Shown: positions 44,327 to 57,474 of the stretch, piece after piece
Layout of the letters: every line of letters begins with the position of its first letter
Position numbering within the stretch: position 1 is the first letter of the stretch
Assembly (NCBI GenBank): GCA_001939145.1
Contig: LSRX01001178.1
Span: forward strand, 131,396-195,395
Length of the DNA stretch: 64,000 bases
Direction: 5' to 3'
DNA from: Symbiodinium microadriaticum
Taxonomy: Eukaryota > Sar > Dinophyceae > Suessiales > Symbiodiniaceae
Program-made: the position numbers and the translations under genes
The notes under the pieces: generated by a model
The model's input: the letters and a program-made list of their open reading frames with translations, nothing else
Databases searched by the model: none
What the model was told of the DNA's origin: nothing

Positions 44327-46208
44327 CGCGCGCGTGCGCGTGCGTGCGTGTGTGCGTGTGTGCGTGCGCGCGTGTGCGCTTTCGTCATCTCCGCGGTGTG
44401 GTGAGAAAGGGCTTGGAAGTGCAAAGCCAGAAAGGCATCTAACCCAATGCTCGATCTCGTCCTTTTTCGTAGGACTGACAAACAAGGGAGGATAAATCCA
44501 ACCCGAGTCCCTGCCACCGTGAGGATTGCCTCACTGCACAGACGCAGACAAATAGTCAGCGCTGGCAGAGACCACGGTAGGTAGCAAGACTGTCTTTGTC
44601 CCGGCGTTAGCCATCTATTCCGACACTTCCGAACTCACTGGTTCATTCACTACATATGCTCTAAAAATAAAACCCGTGTTAAACAGGAAACTTCTGGAGA
44701 CGAGCTTTCAGCAAGGCTTCGGGAAACACAAGGGCACTCGCAAGAACTGCGAAGAAGAAGCCCATCTGACAAATCGGAAGACCGTGCCTGCTCCTCCACT
44801 GTGGGAGCCCGCTGGAAGATGCGACATGGGAGACGCCGCGAGTCCGCATCAAGCGAACCCCGGCAACTCTTCAAGCCATGCTGCCGTCGCGGGTCAAAGC
44901 TGTGTGTCAGTGCTGCCTTGGAAAAGATCCACTGCTACTTCGGCTCATCACAGACTCATGCACTCGACCCTGGAAACCTCTGCTTTTTGCGGCTTCGCAT
45001 CGGGCTGTTTCCGGGCCCAGGTCAGACTTCTACAGACTGAGAGTCTTGAGGCGCAGCCCAGGCTCTCGCTATCACCACATTGCAGGAGGCTGCGACACCA
45101 AGGCATGACGTGCGCTAGCACAATGATGTATCGGACAACACAGAGGGTTCCCTCGAACTGCCATTGATCTCGGCCATGTCGAAGCCTAATGGTCATACGC
45201 CGATTACCGCTTCCTCTTCCACGATGCTACAGGAGCGATGTCTTCTTTCCTTCATCGTACTGAGTTGAGGTGGGCAGCAAACAACACTCATGGATTCTCG
45301 GATGGCCATTTGTTGTAGCACCCGAGATTCCATGATTGCTCACCAAGGCAGCTCACTGAACTGAAAGCAGCATACCTGGCCTAAACCTAAACAAAGCCCA
45401 CAGCACAGACCCTCCGTCCCACAAGACCTGTCCTCAGCATGGCAGCACCTGTCCCGTCCCCCTTGCCGTTTCGAGCAATATGAGGCCACGTCCTCAGTGC
45501 TGTTCATGAACACGGAGACATCTGATCTTCCACAACCGTCTCATGCACAAGCTGTGCCGATGGGCGCCTCGGACCCAAACAGCTACAGCTGAACGGGACT
45601 TCACTGTTACCACTGCTTGGCCTAGCCAGCTGCAGGAACATGCCGGTGCCCTAGAACTGAGCTGGAGCCTTTTAGGACACTGGTTTGCGATGGAAGCACG
45701 CCTAAATCTCGTCAAACGTCGTTGTGCAAGACAGGTGAAACTGCACAGGAATCTGTGCGGCACTGCTCCCGATCCCAGACACCGTTCGTCTATCCGTCTT
45801 CAACCGCTAAGTCGCGAGAGATTGGGCTTGTGCGGGCAAGCACAAGATGCGCCGGGTCTGCAACAGGTTACTACGCTGTCCATCAAGCAGGCGTAGTTTT
45901 AACGCTGCTTGACAAAAGCAATCAACACAGGCGTTTAGCCTGGTCGCGAAGCTGAGGCAATACGCTCATAACGTAACGCTGAAATTTTGAAAGATCTATC
46001 CTACTTTGTCCAAAGCCAACCAGTCCAGGTCTTCACCAAAGACTGAATTACATGCTCTCTCTCTCTTCAAGCCGTGGCTCTGCCATGGCCTTGCCACCGC
46101 ACGAAAAAGGGGCGCAACAAGACTTCAAGAGAGGAAGCTGGGGCAACGCGATGCTACGATGCTGCGAGTGCCACTTTAAAGCCAGATCCCTCCGAGGCAT
46201 TGACCGTG

Positions 46209-48066
46209 CTAAGGTTTGGCCTGCCCACAAGAAAACTCAGCTCTACTTCGCCCTGAGACGGAGCACTTAATTGCCATGCCTTCGCCTTGGGATCGGCTGC
46301 AGGCGCAGCCTCGCAACCAAGCTGAATCTCACAATCAAAGTTGCGGACATCCACCGAAGGGCCTTAGCCTTCGGATCCCCAGCCGGCGCGGCCTTTCCAT
46401 GCGCAAGACTTCTGCAACCGCGCTCCGGCAAGACTCAAGGCGGGCATCTAGGAATCTAGGCGGCTTTGGGATGCCTTCGCCTTGGGCTCGGCAGCAAATG
46501 CCTGACAACAGGCGAAGCGGAACGGCGGAACGCGTCCGAAACAGTTGACAAGCCACAACAAGCCAGGCCTTCGCCTTTGGATGCGCAGCCTGTGCAGCTG
46601 CAGGCGCAGCCTCTTCTCGCACGTTGTACGCTCGACAAGACGTCGCACATGACACATCTCCGACGTGCCTTCGCCTTGGGATCTGCGGGCTGCGGAGCCT
46701 GACCGAAAGCTCAGCCCACGCGGTGTCGGCACAGCAATCGCATCTCGTCCCTGACAGGCCTTGGCCTTCGGAGCCGGCGTCGCTGCCGGCGCAGATTCCT
46801 CAGAAGCTGACAGCGAAAGCGGCCACAGGCATAGGCTTTCCCTTTTGGGGCTCCAGCGACTGCAGACCCGTAGACGGTGGGGGGCGCTCCGTGCGGCTTG
46901 CCCTTTGCCTTGGCCTTTGGCTTCGGCAAAGACCGGAGGAAGGACTCCGGTGGTGAAGCTGCCGTCTCTTTCAGGGGGTGTGGCGGGTCAGCCTCCACCG
47001 TTGCCTTCAAAGCACGGAAAAATGCACCCTTGCCCGTCGTGACCACTTCCAAATCGCCAGGGTACTCGAGTATGGCCTCACCTAGAAGGCATCCAACCAC
47101 TTCTGGATCGTTCTCAAAAACTCCGCAGCCGACATCGGGGCACACCAGCACTGAAGCTTTCAACTTCTGCAGGCAAGCCAGGGTCGCTCTAAATTTGTCT
47201 TTGACCTGGTGGCAGTACTCCGCGAAGTCATGGGGGGCATCCAAGGGACTGTCGGCCACACGAGAATTCATGTTGAACATTGCAATGCTACACACGCCCG
47301 CAAGTGATGTGGGTTTCTCCTGGAACGCATAACCTCGAGCACTGGTGTCCCGGAAGATTTGCACCTGTGGGCTCAGAATGCAGGAAGTGACCGGGATGTG
47401 CTGGTGGAGATGCCCATGGGAGTGGCTTGAGGATCGCTTGTCCTGCCACTGAATCTTTTGCAATGATGGCAAAAGGGTCGACATAGTGCACCATGTCTCT
47501 TCCAGGGCGTGCCTACCCCCACTCATTACACCGCCACCAACTTGGTAGGCAGAGGCTGCGTTCACGGCCACGGTCGCCTTGCCGGATGCTTGTATCTTCA
47601 TGGCGACCTCCATGACGGTCAGGTCATCATGCCTCAGGGATTTGATGCCTCGGCCGGGCTGGGCCGCCAGGAATGCTGTTGCATCGATGACCTCTGTGCT
47701 CTGTGCGGTAGTCCTGGAATCGAGGGGAACCGCTTCGCCAGAGGGCAAAGTGTAGCCACCCCCGGCCAAAGCATGAGCCGTGTTGATGAAGCACCCAAGC
47801 CTCTCGAGACGGTCGCTCGTGCTGTTCTTATTCCGGATCCAGTCAAAGTTTCCGTACTTCTTCGGGACGCTGCCCATGGTCTCAGTCAGCTTCATCTTGT
47901 CTCCCGCTAGAAGCGCCACCTTGCTTGCAAGTGAAGCCTCGTAGAGCTTGTACTCGGTCTTCTTGAAAATGCAGACTTCGATGGAAGAGTTCCTAAGCAC
48001 GTCCTGCTGAGCTGTGGGCATCATGCCAAAGGCCAAGGAGATAGCACTCCACGTGATCTCCGCCAT
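46209..48066 (-). CDS. Microbial-type PARG with micro-exon tail (copy 2)
   Basis: Identical to the gene at 37,072-38,929. Exon 1 is 48,066-46,909. The tail exons are at 46,798-46,760, 46,698-46,669, 46,610-46,569, 46,501-46,475, 46,392-46,363 and 46,309-46,280. The last exon, 46,220-46,209, ends in TAG. Probably the same locus counted twice. Confidence 0.8.
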
Positions 48067-48991
48067 GTACCGATCCAGCCTCGGCTATCTGCGCTTCTCA
48101 ATGTTATGGCAACACGAAGCAGCTTCAACTAAGTGGCTTCCGGTTGAGCAAGAAGATTCCAGATGACACAGGTAACAACCGCAGCACCTGCGCAAACATC
48201 AACCTGCATAAGCGATACGCAGCTCTTCAACACAATGGCAGGCCTGATTGGTTGGCCTGCCGCTGGCTGCAGGCCCTTCGAAGATGCTGCAGAACTCGTC
48301 GAACACGTTAACATACGTTCCTAGGTTGACACGAACTGCTGAATGCCTCCTGTCCTGCTGTCAAACCCTTCAGCTGCAATTTATGCAACTCTCGTGTTAT
48401 CTCTTGTGTTCCAGCTGCCATTCAAAGCATGAATGGTGAGTGACCAAGCGGCTGGACAAGTCATGGAGTGCGGATTGAAGATCCCGGATTTTGGGCCCAA
48501 TGACGTGTACCACATGCATTCCATCGTTGTACGCGAAGTATTTGGCACGAGTTTCCTCAGAATACTACTCACTGACCAGAGCTTTCAGGGTGCCCCACCG
48601 CTTCGGTTCGACAAACAGATCTAACATAAAAAGACCAAGGCTCCGCTTCTTCCTCCTGGGGCATGGATGCAGGTCACACCATGTCTATCTTGTAGGCCCT
48701 TTCACTACACTACCGGAAAGATCACACATTGCATCCAGGCAACGGTATGAGTGTTGAAATGTGCGTGCACCTCCACTGGGAATTTGCCAGTGGTCTTCTT
48801 GATCCCGAGCCTGTTCTTCGCTCGTCAAGCATGGAAAATGCACATGTTGCAGCAGTTCGAGTTCATTCTAACGGCTATCGAGACAGGCAAGTCAAGAGAA
48901 GCAACAATGATGCTTGCTGTTACAGTTACCTGAACAGCTGCCGAAGCGCCAGTCATAGATGGCACCAGCAGCACCGCCTGCTCCTTTGGCG

Positions 48992-50041
48992 TCACCTGTC
49001 TTTCCTATATACCTCCAGCCAGCTGGGTCCACGATCACCTTCGTTCGCGGATACACGAAACTTGTTCATGTTCCACACACTTGAGATCTGCCGCGGCACT
49101 GCAGGGATCGGCGTGAACGGCTTCACGTCCTTCTGCCCTTCGGCAGCTCCCAGCACTCCGTGGGCTTTCACCTGTGCAGCGACAGCTCCACCCACCTCCA
49201 CTTGGGCCCAGAGCTTCGACTGAGGTCTGAGCAGAAACCCTGGTCAGCAATGGATGGGTGAAAGGCTTTAACAGCGATGATTCCTTTGCAGGAAGCTTGC
49301 GGCGATTCGACACCGTGGCCAAGGCAACTGCATCTATGCATAGCAGAGCAGTCCTGTTCCAAGCTTTGGTTTACAGGCTCGGGCTGCATCGCGCCAAAGA
49401 TACCTACCCAGTCCAAAGTTTGAACGCGCAAAACTGCAACACGTCGAAAAACGTATATTTCCGGGCCTGGATTGGGCAGCTCAGGCAGCCCTTGAGGGAA
49501 GACAAGCTTCACCAAAGCAGCGAACTGCCCACCTAATGCCTGAGCGATTCTGGAGGCGAACGTGATGAAAAGCAGCAAACATGTGCAACATGCGCAACCG
49601 AGCTACTGTCATGTCCTTCTCAAGCCCTTCGACTCGCTTCTTCTGGCTTTGCACGGTCGTGGAGGGTGTCGCGGGCATAGTAGGCCAGAGCCGGCTCTGG
49701 AGCGTCTCTGGCTGCTTACCGGTCAATGCGGTCGAGGTCTTGCTTGCGGTGGCTTCGATCGGAGGTTGGCGCCGCAACATTTCTGGAGTGTACTCCTCCT
49801 GAAGGAACGACCTGGCCTCCTTCTTGTACGTGTCGACGGCCTGCATCACCTTCTCCTGCTCCCCGCGTGCTGACGTGGCTTGCGACGAGCCCCGACCTGG
49901 GCTCACACAAGAGAAACCATTCCCCTTTCCGCCTGTCTGTCGTCTTTCTTCGCTTCTCCGCCTTTTTGGGCCCAGGGGCTCAACTCTTTCTGGTATTTGC
50001 CCGTGAACAGCTCCACCTGCGATGTTGCGAGAACAGATCAT
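48992..50041 (-). CDS. Coiled-coil multi-exon gene, unidentified (copy 2)
   Basis: Identical to 39,855-40,904; see that entry for the frames and motifs. Confidence 0.4.
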
Positions 50042-50453
50042 TCCTCCCCGAGCGATGTCGCAGGTAGAAACACGGCACCTGTGTATCGAGCTGGTCTAGT
50101 CCGTGTTCCAACCTCACAAGAATGCGGTTTAGCATAGTCAGGATGCTCAACATGTCGGAGAGTGGTGCACCCATACAGAAAATGATCAAGCCATGCTCAT
50201 TCGTAGCTTGTCAAAGGCAGTGGCTCGTCGACCTTCCTATCCAGAAGCGAGATGTCTCTCGTGCGGTCATCATACACCTGGCTCGAGCCCACAGACAGGG
50301 TGACTCTCTCAAACTCAGGCTCAGGAAAGGAGAGCCTAAAGGTCTAAAGTAGTGCCTGGTTTTGCGTTGCAAAACCCGGCCTGTTTCCGATACATGACGC
50401 CGCCCACCGGCAACAGGCAGGCGATCAAGACCTGGAAAGCAGAGAAGCGCCGC

Positions 50454-52214
50454 TCACCGCTGGTACTGAGCGAGTGTTGCAGCCATCTTGGTCCAAGCCA
50501 CCACACAAAGAACGATTATCACAACGATCACTGCAGAGTCATCTCCGCCAGTTTGGTTTCCTGTTCAGGCCATCGCACAATGGGGGCAGTCACAGCAAAG
50601 TCTCGTTTGACGGCTTCCTGCACCGGAGCTGGAAGAAGTCGTAGTCGTAGTTGTGGTGGTCGTCGTAGTCGTAGTCGTCGTCGGAGTGGTGGCGGGGTTG
50701 TCGCTTGTGACCGTCGTGGCCACGCTTGTGACCTCATTGGGTTCGATTGAGATTCAAGGCGACGGCCCAACAAAGCGCATGCAAAGTGCCAGTCCAGGTG
50801 AGCTACCGTGATGCCAACGTTCGAAACACCGGCCATCGCGAGCCCTTGTAGCAAAGTCGATGCCAAGACCGTATTGGAAACCGCGTCGAGTGTCGCCTCG
50901 GTGCATTTACAAGGGCACACGGCACGCATGCCAAGAATGCACTGCGAATGCACTGCCACTGCTGCAGCCCTGCGGCCTTGACAGCGGCGGCGCCGCCAGC
51001 TGGGACTTCAACATAGTAAGATATGTCGGCAGGAACCTCTGCAAAGCGCCAGGCCGTTAACGCAGTTGCAAACTGACTCCGCGGCTGTCTCCCTCCTAGT
51101 GCTGCTTCAAAGCCGTGGCTAGTCGTCTGGTTTCGAGAAATTCCAGACGTCGCCCATTGCACGCTACGGCCTGAGACGCTTCGTGGCACAGTCTCTACAC
51201 AGACTTTTGGAGACTCACGACACCATGAGGTGCGCACAACGATGCCTCGGCTAGTAGCTGCAAGTGCCAGGCAGGAATCCAACACTCATGACTTGCAAGC
51301 TTTATGCAGGCTCGCCGCTCACTTTGTCTGAAGGCACCTACCAGCACAGAAATACAATAAGCAAAAGAAAGAGGACGGTCTGCACTTCACATTGACTGGT
51401 TGGCCGACTGGCTGAACTACTGCTGACATCAACCGACTGACCCAGGCACCATCACAAGTTAATCGTACATGAGATGTACCATGAACATTCTCCACTCACA
51501 CAGGGTTCGGCTCGACAGCATCCGAATCAAAGACGGTGCCTGAGCCAATTGTGCGATACTCAACTGGAGACCAGTCTTGGCTTGATCTGTTTGGAGCTCC
51601 GTGCAGTTCTCGACCTGCGCCTGCACAGCCTGAGAGCACCAGCGCATGTGGGAAAGCCGATACGGAAAGGAGGCCAGGGTCAGTCACTGTCAGTCGCTGT
51701 CAGCGCGCGTCCAAGCAGCTCCGTTGACATACTCGACGCCTGGGACTGACGTGGTCGTCGTGATGCTGACTGCTGTGGTGGCACTGACTGATGTGGTGGC
51801 AGTGGTGGTGAACGTCGTCTGTGTAGAGCTTGTCGACGTCGCAGATGTCCCTGTACTTGTAGTGGAATTTCCGGTTGTCATCGTCTGAGTGGAAGACACG
51901 GTGGTGGACTCTGTCTGTGTCTGAGTAAAAGATGTAGTGGCGGTCGTTGTGACTGTCTGGCTGGCAGTCGAAGATGTAGACGTGCTGGACACTGTCTGGG
52001 TGGACGTGAATGTGGACGTCATGGTTTCTGTAGTTGTCGTTGTTGTAGTTCCCACCGCATGTTGCACCAGGAAACCAAGGACAAGGCAAAGAGCACCTGC
52101 TGGCGATTTCAAGAGCTTGCACGCTGCCACTTGCCAGTTCAAGGTAGGTGGCCTCGTCCCTTTAGCCGCATGCGGCACCACGAAGAAGTGTGAAGACCTT
52201 GGCGACTGGCTCAA
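50454..52214 (-). CDS. Thr-rich type I membrane protein (copy 2)
   Basis: Identical to 41,317-43,077. The 3' introns are at 50,806-50,733 and 50,623-50,561 and the TGA is at 50,456-50,454. Confidence 0.6.
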
Positions 52215-52521
52215 AGTTCACTTGCAAAACCGACCGGTTGCACTTGATGCCGAGCTCTGGACCTCCGCAAGGTTCCACAGTCACACTTCACCTTCACACC
52301 TGTACCTACTTCCTTGAGCCGCCACATGTCAGTTCAGCAGGGCTGACCAAGCTTGCAATCCAGAAGTGCTGCTTCTGCGGAAAGGCAAACAACAGGATCT
52401 TTCTCTTCACATTTTCTCACATCGCAACCACAAACGGTTCCCATCGAAGCTGGAAACATGAAAAGCAGATGGAAGCTGTCGCTTGTCCGAGCAACCCTGC
52501 GCAGGCACAAACCGCTTCAGC

Positions 52522-53083
52522 TGAAGCAGCCAGCAGCCTCGTGGCCGATCCCACTGGCTCCGTCAACGGCATGAAACCCGACACCGGATACCAAGATCTG
52601 CCGAGCAGGACATTGCACAGGAGTGTGCTTTGGGCTATCTTTATCATCACCTCTGCAGGTCCCCGGCCCCATGGCAGCTTGCAGACTTCTTCGTGCATCT
52701 CGTCGTCGTGACGTAGGAAGTAGATGTGGTCCAGCTGTCAGGAACTCGTTCAAGCGCTCAAGAGGTGGACGACGTAGAAGTTGCAAGAAGGTTTGGGCGC
52801 GGCTTGTCATGACGCCTCCATTCGGCACGAACACCATGAATTTCGTGATGAGGGGCTTATTTATGCCCACTTGAGTTAAGCTGCCTGGCGTAGGCCTCGC
52901 CACCCTTTTGCTTGGACACCAGGTACTCGCCGAATGGAAGCCAAGGTCGCCTGAAAACGCCCTGCTTCTTCAACCTCAGCACCAAAACCCACACTCGAAA
53001 TGAGCAAGCCGCCGCAAAACGATGGAGGGGCGCCCGGAGTTTCTTGCCAAGCATCTTATCGAAGTACCTGTCCCGGAACTCCT
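52522..53083 (-). CDS. Unidentified gene, two exon-like frames (copy 2)
   Basis: Identical to 43,385-43,946. Confidence 0.4.
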
Positions 53084-53262
53084 CTGAAAGCAAGCAAATA
53101 TTTTTTCATGTTATATTATGTTATATTACGTTATATCTTATTATTCTACTAGACTATGTTTAGGTTGTAGGGGCAGTGCTTTGCTTAGAGCGGCTCCTGC
53201 TCGGGCGTGGGGCTCCGCACCGTCAGGCCCTCCGCTGCTCGCTGGGTGTCTCGCTCGTCCAT

Positions 53263-53370
53263 ATACTATATACTATATACTATATACTATATACTATATA
53301 CTATATACTATATACTATATACTATATACTATGTACTATATACTATATATTATATATTATATACCATATC
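53263..53370. repeat. (ATACTAT)n heptanucleotide array
   Basis: About 14 units of a 7-bp AT-rich repeat follow TCCAT directly, decaying to TATATTATATACC. At the equivalent place in copy 1 the unit is 10 bp. Confidence 0.9.
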
Positions 53371-53374
53371 AGAA

Positions 53375-53600
53375 AGAGGCTTTTTTGTGTTTGGGTCTAG
53401 CAGTCTGGCCCTAGCATGGCCCCGGGGCTTGCTGCTGCGCTGTCAGCAACTGAGCTTGGTGCCGTCTCGCGCTTCGCAGATGCCACTTTTACATCGCGGT
53501 TCAAGGCGATGAACCTGACACCGAAAGGTTGTAGTGTGCTGCTGCATTAGTTTTAGACTGTTTAAGCTTCAAATTCTAGACTCTAGACTATCTCCAAACG
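53375..53600. other. No recognised gene
   Basis: Short stretch with a CTAG-rich palindromic patch (TTCTAGACTCTAGAC) at about 53,573-53,587. Confidence 0.4.
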
Positions 53601-54079
53601 AACGGAATCAGGACAAATCTTGCTTCCTGCATCTCTCGAAAACTTGCCAATCTGGTGATGAATCCTCGGCCAAGCCAAGAGGGGGGCCTGACCCCTGGGA
53701 CACAAGTTGGCCCAGAAGGGAGGCTTCACACTCTGGACTCCGGCCAGTGACACAGACAAACCCTGGCTCTAACAGTGCCTTGCAAAAGCTGTCCCCAAGC
53801 TGAGCAATCCTGACACTTATTGACAAGGGTTTTGGCCAGGTCTGAACAAATCGGAAGACCCCCTTCCCGAACATCTCGGACAGGTGTGGCTGGGGGCAGC
53901 TGGCAAGTTTGGGCGGGGGCCAGGCGCACACGCAGAGCTGCAGAATGTGTTTGCTGTTTGCTTTTGGTGAAGTCCGTTTGTCGCTGACCTTGTCTGTCGT
54001 GATATGTAAGCATGCCCAAATTCTGTGGGTCGCAACCCTTGCGTGGTTGGTGTCAGAGTGGGGCAGTGCGTGATGGGTG

Positions 54080-54117
<38 letters not shown>
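54080..54117. repeat. (GA)n microsatellite
   Basis: About 15 GA units, in the probable last intron of the PPR gene. Confidence 0.9.
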
Positions 54118-54119
<2 letters not shown>

Positions 54120-54207
54120 GCAGAGAGGGCAATGTAAGCATGCGAAGCATGCATGAGCAGAGACTATGGGCTCCTCCAACACAAGACAAAACTACGTTAA
54201 AACCCAC

Positions 54208-56340
54208 TCTCTCATGCTCTGCACCAAGATGCTGAATGATGTGCCGGCCAGCTCTGGCCAGGCGCTCTGTCAGCTGTGGGCTCGGAAACACGGGGACCGT
54301 GTACATTTCCTCCAAGATCGCGCAGGTCTGCTGCGATGAGCGCGAGCGCAGCGCAACATCCAAGGCCACTTGATACAGCTCCTCCGGCAGCGGCTTTGGG
54401 ACACTGTTCCAGAGCGTGAAGAAGCGGCCGATGTCCCTCTCCCCAAGCATGCGCAGCAAATGCTCCCAGGTCTCCGCATCAGGCTCTGCACCGAAGACAG
54501 CGTATTGCGGCAACATGTCCATAGCGAAATCAGAAAATCCTCCTGCCACATAGACACCCACGATCTCATTCAACAAGCTCGTCCAGTCAAGCTTGTCTGA
54601 ATATGCCTCACGAGCAGCAGAGACCACGCCCCATGCATGGCGCAGGTTTTGCAGCTTTTCCACATCCGACACGTGAGGCCGCCGCATTGCTGTTGCAAAA
54701 AGGCCCACCAGATGATTGTACATGACAGGGCTTAGAACGACATGTTGCTCACCCATTTCTTCAACGAGAGCTTTCGCTCGCTTGGCATCTCCCAAGTGCC
54801 TGCAGGCTTGCAGCAGATGCTCAAAAACAAAGGCGCTCACGGGCAGATCCTCAGCCTGCATCTGCCGATAGAAATCGAAAGCCTTGCGCGCATGGTCAGA
54901 CGTAGTAGAAACGGCATGGATTATCTCCCCATAGGTGATGTCCGTCGGATAAAGCCCACACGTCCGAAGGTCATCCAGGAGGTTCAGAGCTCGTTCTGCC
55001 TCTTGCATGATCGCACAGGCTTTGATCATAACAGTAAACAGTACCTCATCAGGCTGAATCAACTTCCAGGTCCTGGCCGCATGAAACTCCTCCCATGCCC
55101 TCTCGATTCGCCCTTCATTCACCAGTCCGTTGATGAGCACAGTGTGGACTACCACATCGGGCTGAATTGATTCGTCCTCCATCTTTCGCAACAGTGCATA
55201 TCCCGATGCAGTGTCACCTGCACGGACATGAGCTTGAATCAAGGTTGCGTACACCTTTGGGGTTGCAGAAATCAGCTGTTCCCGCATCTTCAAGAAGAGC
55301 TTCCTTGCAAGATCGGCATTTCGCTGATGCGCCGCCCCGGCCAGGAGGGAAACAAAGGTCTCAGCATCAGGCGCATAGCCATGAAGCTTCATGGCATCAT
55401 GCGTTTGCATGGCATCTGCCATCCGGCCTTGCAGCGCTTGCGCTCGAATGAGCTCGTTGATGTTGGCGACGGATGCCTTTCCTTCCATCACCAGTGCTTC
55501 GAAGTCCTTTTCACAGCTCTGCATCTCGCGCAGCCTCGCCGCCCGCTCCGTGCCCGGATGGTGCTGCAAAGCCTCCGACAAGCTCTGCAGAAGCTCCGGG
55601 TCCACACCGGTCTGCGCATACTCGGTGGCCTTTCGCCGTAGAGCGGCGATTAGGCTGTCCTCGGGACGGCGCGAAGGCCGGGTCGCTCCTCCACTCTCCA
55701 CCACACTTGCAGCACCCGCAGCGGCATCGTCCAACGGTGAATCCAACCTCAGCGAGCGAATGCACCTATGTCGCTATGCAAGTTCTCTCAGCTCGTCCCG
55801 CAACCCTTTTCATTCGGCCAGGTCTCTCTCTGTGCAACTCCGGCTCTGCGGGGCCCTGGGGCACATCTGCCTCGGCAGGGCGATCTTCGTCTGCCCGCAG
55901 CAGCTTGGAGGTGGCGTTGCTTGGGGACAGCGGCTCGGACCTGCGGCGGCCCCCCGGAGTCCGGCCAAGGGGATTTCTCCCGAGGTCCACAATGCCCTGG
56001 AGCTGCTCAGGGGCTGCTTCGCCTTCATCCTCTGCATCTTGCGGATGGAACTCCCACTTGGGGCCCTTCTTGTTTCTTCTCTTCGCAGGCACGCGCCAAA
56101 AGGGCGTGTCCGGTGCCACGTAGTCCGGAGCGGACTGCAGCTTGTCGCGCCGCTCCAAGACATCATCGATCAGCTTCCGGGATTCCACCAGCACAGAAGG
56201 TGCGTCATGTGTGAGATCTTCTGCTGTCATCGGTGGGCCGAAGCGGACGAAAAACTGAGGAGTTCTGGGTAGAGCGGCAACAGGCCGTTGCGCCAGTTTT
56301 TTGGCCTGCCACAAGGGCTGCCACTCTTCCCTGCTTTCAA
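54208..56340 (-). CDS. Pentatricopeptide repeat (PPR) protein
   Basis: The main exon runs from about 55,755 to a GTGGGT donor at 54,207. It encodes roughly ten helix-turn-helix PPR repeats between about residues 90 and 500 (counting from 55,746). Examples are VYATLIQAHVRAGDTASGYA, VVVHTVLINGLVNEGRIERA and VLFTVMIKACAIMQEAERAL. No ATG heads this exon. An upstream exon in another frame, about 56,340-55,780, carries a charged segment (PKWEFHPQDAEDEGEAAPEQ) and probably supplies the N-terminus, but its ATG and the joining intron were not fixed. A 3' exon may lie at about 53,870-53,610 (FRFVQTWPKPLSISVRIAQL onward), with a (GA)n tract at 54,080-54,115 inside the intron. PPR proteins bind RNA in mitochondria and plastids; the target is unknown. 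Confidence 0.8.
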
Positions 56341-56349
56341 AACTGCCTG

Positions 56350-56840
56350 CAGAACCTCTGACAAATATGAGCGATGAAATTAGGACACCAGAGGCCGAGG
56401 ATGTGCAATCGCTGTTAAATAGCGTCCCCTCCTTTTCTGTCTGATGCGCCTCCTACTCCTCTCCTTTGCCTGTGTTGCTACTTCCGGTTCTGGATTTCGG
56501 AGCGACTTCTTCTACTAAAGATGTGCCTCACAGGACTAATGCTGCCTTCCGGCGTCTAATCCGGCAGAGGAATGCTGAACAGAGAGAGAGCACCGAAACC
56601 TTGAAAGGAACTTGACTACTGTGGCATGGTCCCTACTGGGGAAGGCTTGCGAAGCGCTCGGACGGTGATTTGGAGTTGTCAAACAACACTAAGTCATCTC
56701 TATCCTGACTTGCCTTGCTGTCTCGTGCAGATTGCGGAGTCGTTTGTGGAGCACACCCAAACCGAAACCCTCTTCTCCCCCATGCTTTCGCTGTTCCATT
56801 CGAAGTGGAAGCTTGCTCCATGAAGGGAAGATTGCCGTCC
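56350..56840. other. Intergenic, nothing recognised
   Basis: An open minus-strand frame without ATG extends the PPR upstream exon to a TAG near 56,445. A TCTACTAAAG/AGAGAGAG stretch lies near 56,510-56,590. No other gene is seen. Confidence 0.35.
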
Positions 56841-56847
56841 CTGGACC

Positions 56848-57474
56848 TCAAGCCTTAAGACGGACTGAACAGGACGGCAACCGGGCAACCCGAGCAGAAG
56901 CCTTTGTGGCTTCACCCTGAAAGTTCGGCGACACGATTCGGATGGAAGCGTGTGATCTGGCCTGGCGCTGCCCAAACCTGGGAACTGCCGGCATCTGAGG
57001 TGAGGGCGAGGACAACTCCTCCAAGTCTGTTGAATGTCTATGCTTCTTTCCGCCTTTCTTCCTCGGGGATGCTTCCGGCGGCACCTTGGATCTAGAAGCG
57101 ATGCTTCCATGACGACCCTTCGAACAGAAGCTGCCTGCATCGAAGGCACTGTCTTCGTCTTTGTCGGTGCCGAAGGCCCGGGCCCCGCTCTGCGGTTGAG
57201 TTCTTTTGGACTCCGTGACTTTCGCAGCTCCGGGGACGCAAACCCAAGGGACGCTGGAAGCCGGGAAGGCGGTGACCAGCGCCGCTTCGGCGGAGGAAGG
57301 AAGCTGGCCGTGGAAGACGCCCACCGCAATCCATGTCTCGACCACAGCGTGCAAAGCAACCTGACATGGCTTTTTGAAGGGGGGACTCGGGGACCGGACG
57401 AGGTCCTTATTGACGGCAAGCTTGCCCGCCTCTGGGTCGGGTAGCGTGATGAAGCCATTGCTGCCCAACTTCAT
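56848..57474 (-). CDS. Hypothetical hydrophilic protein
   Basis: 208 codons from ATG at 57,474 to a stop at 56,848 with no interruption. The N-terminal third begins MKLGSNGFITLPDPEAGKLA and includes a mildly hydrophobic VVETWIAVGVFHGQL. The remainder is Ser/Lys/Arg/Pro-rich and likely disordered, with a basic patch (PRKKGGKKHRHS) that could serve as a nuclear signal. No domain is recognised. It lies 3' of the ACP-containing gene and 5' of the PPR gene on the same strand. The opposite strand is also open for 137 codons, which lowers confidence. A splice near the 3' end is possible. Confidence 0.4.
   Translation of the reverse strand: MKLGSNGFITLPDPEAGKLAVNKDLVRSPSPPFKKPCQVALHAVVETWIAVGVFHGQLPSSAEAALVTAFPASSVPWVCVPGAAKVTESKRTQPQSGARAFGTDKDEDSAFDAGSFCSKGRHGSIASRSKVPPEASPRKKGGKKHRHSTDLEELSSPSPQMPAVPRFGQRQARSHASIRIVSPNFQGEATKASARVARLPSCSVRLKA

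Larger units (their letters stand above)
44233..53262. repeat. 9,030-bp unit, second copy
   Basis: Same sequence as 35,096-44,125, offset 9,137, and continuing to the right into unique DNA with the PPR gene. It begins without transition directly after the N. Confidence 0.95.

Noticed and set aside
35096-53262. A genuine, very recent 9-kb tandem gene duplication
   Set aside because: Not excluded, but apparent identity including a microsatellite, the single N, and contig-like ends in repeats favour an assembly artefact.
53608-54207. Continuous extension of the PPR frame to 53,608
   Set aside because: After GTGGGT at 54,207 the frame runs through a (GA)n tract read as Ser-Leu repeats, which looks intronic; only the last part might be a true exon.
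55391-56272. 293-codon plus-strand frame over the PPR 5' region
   Set aside because: Opposite to the PPR repeats and the charged upstream exon; composition is Ser/Leu/Arg-rich without a domain.
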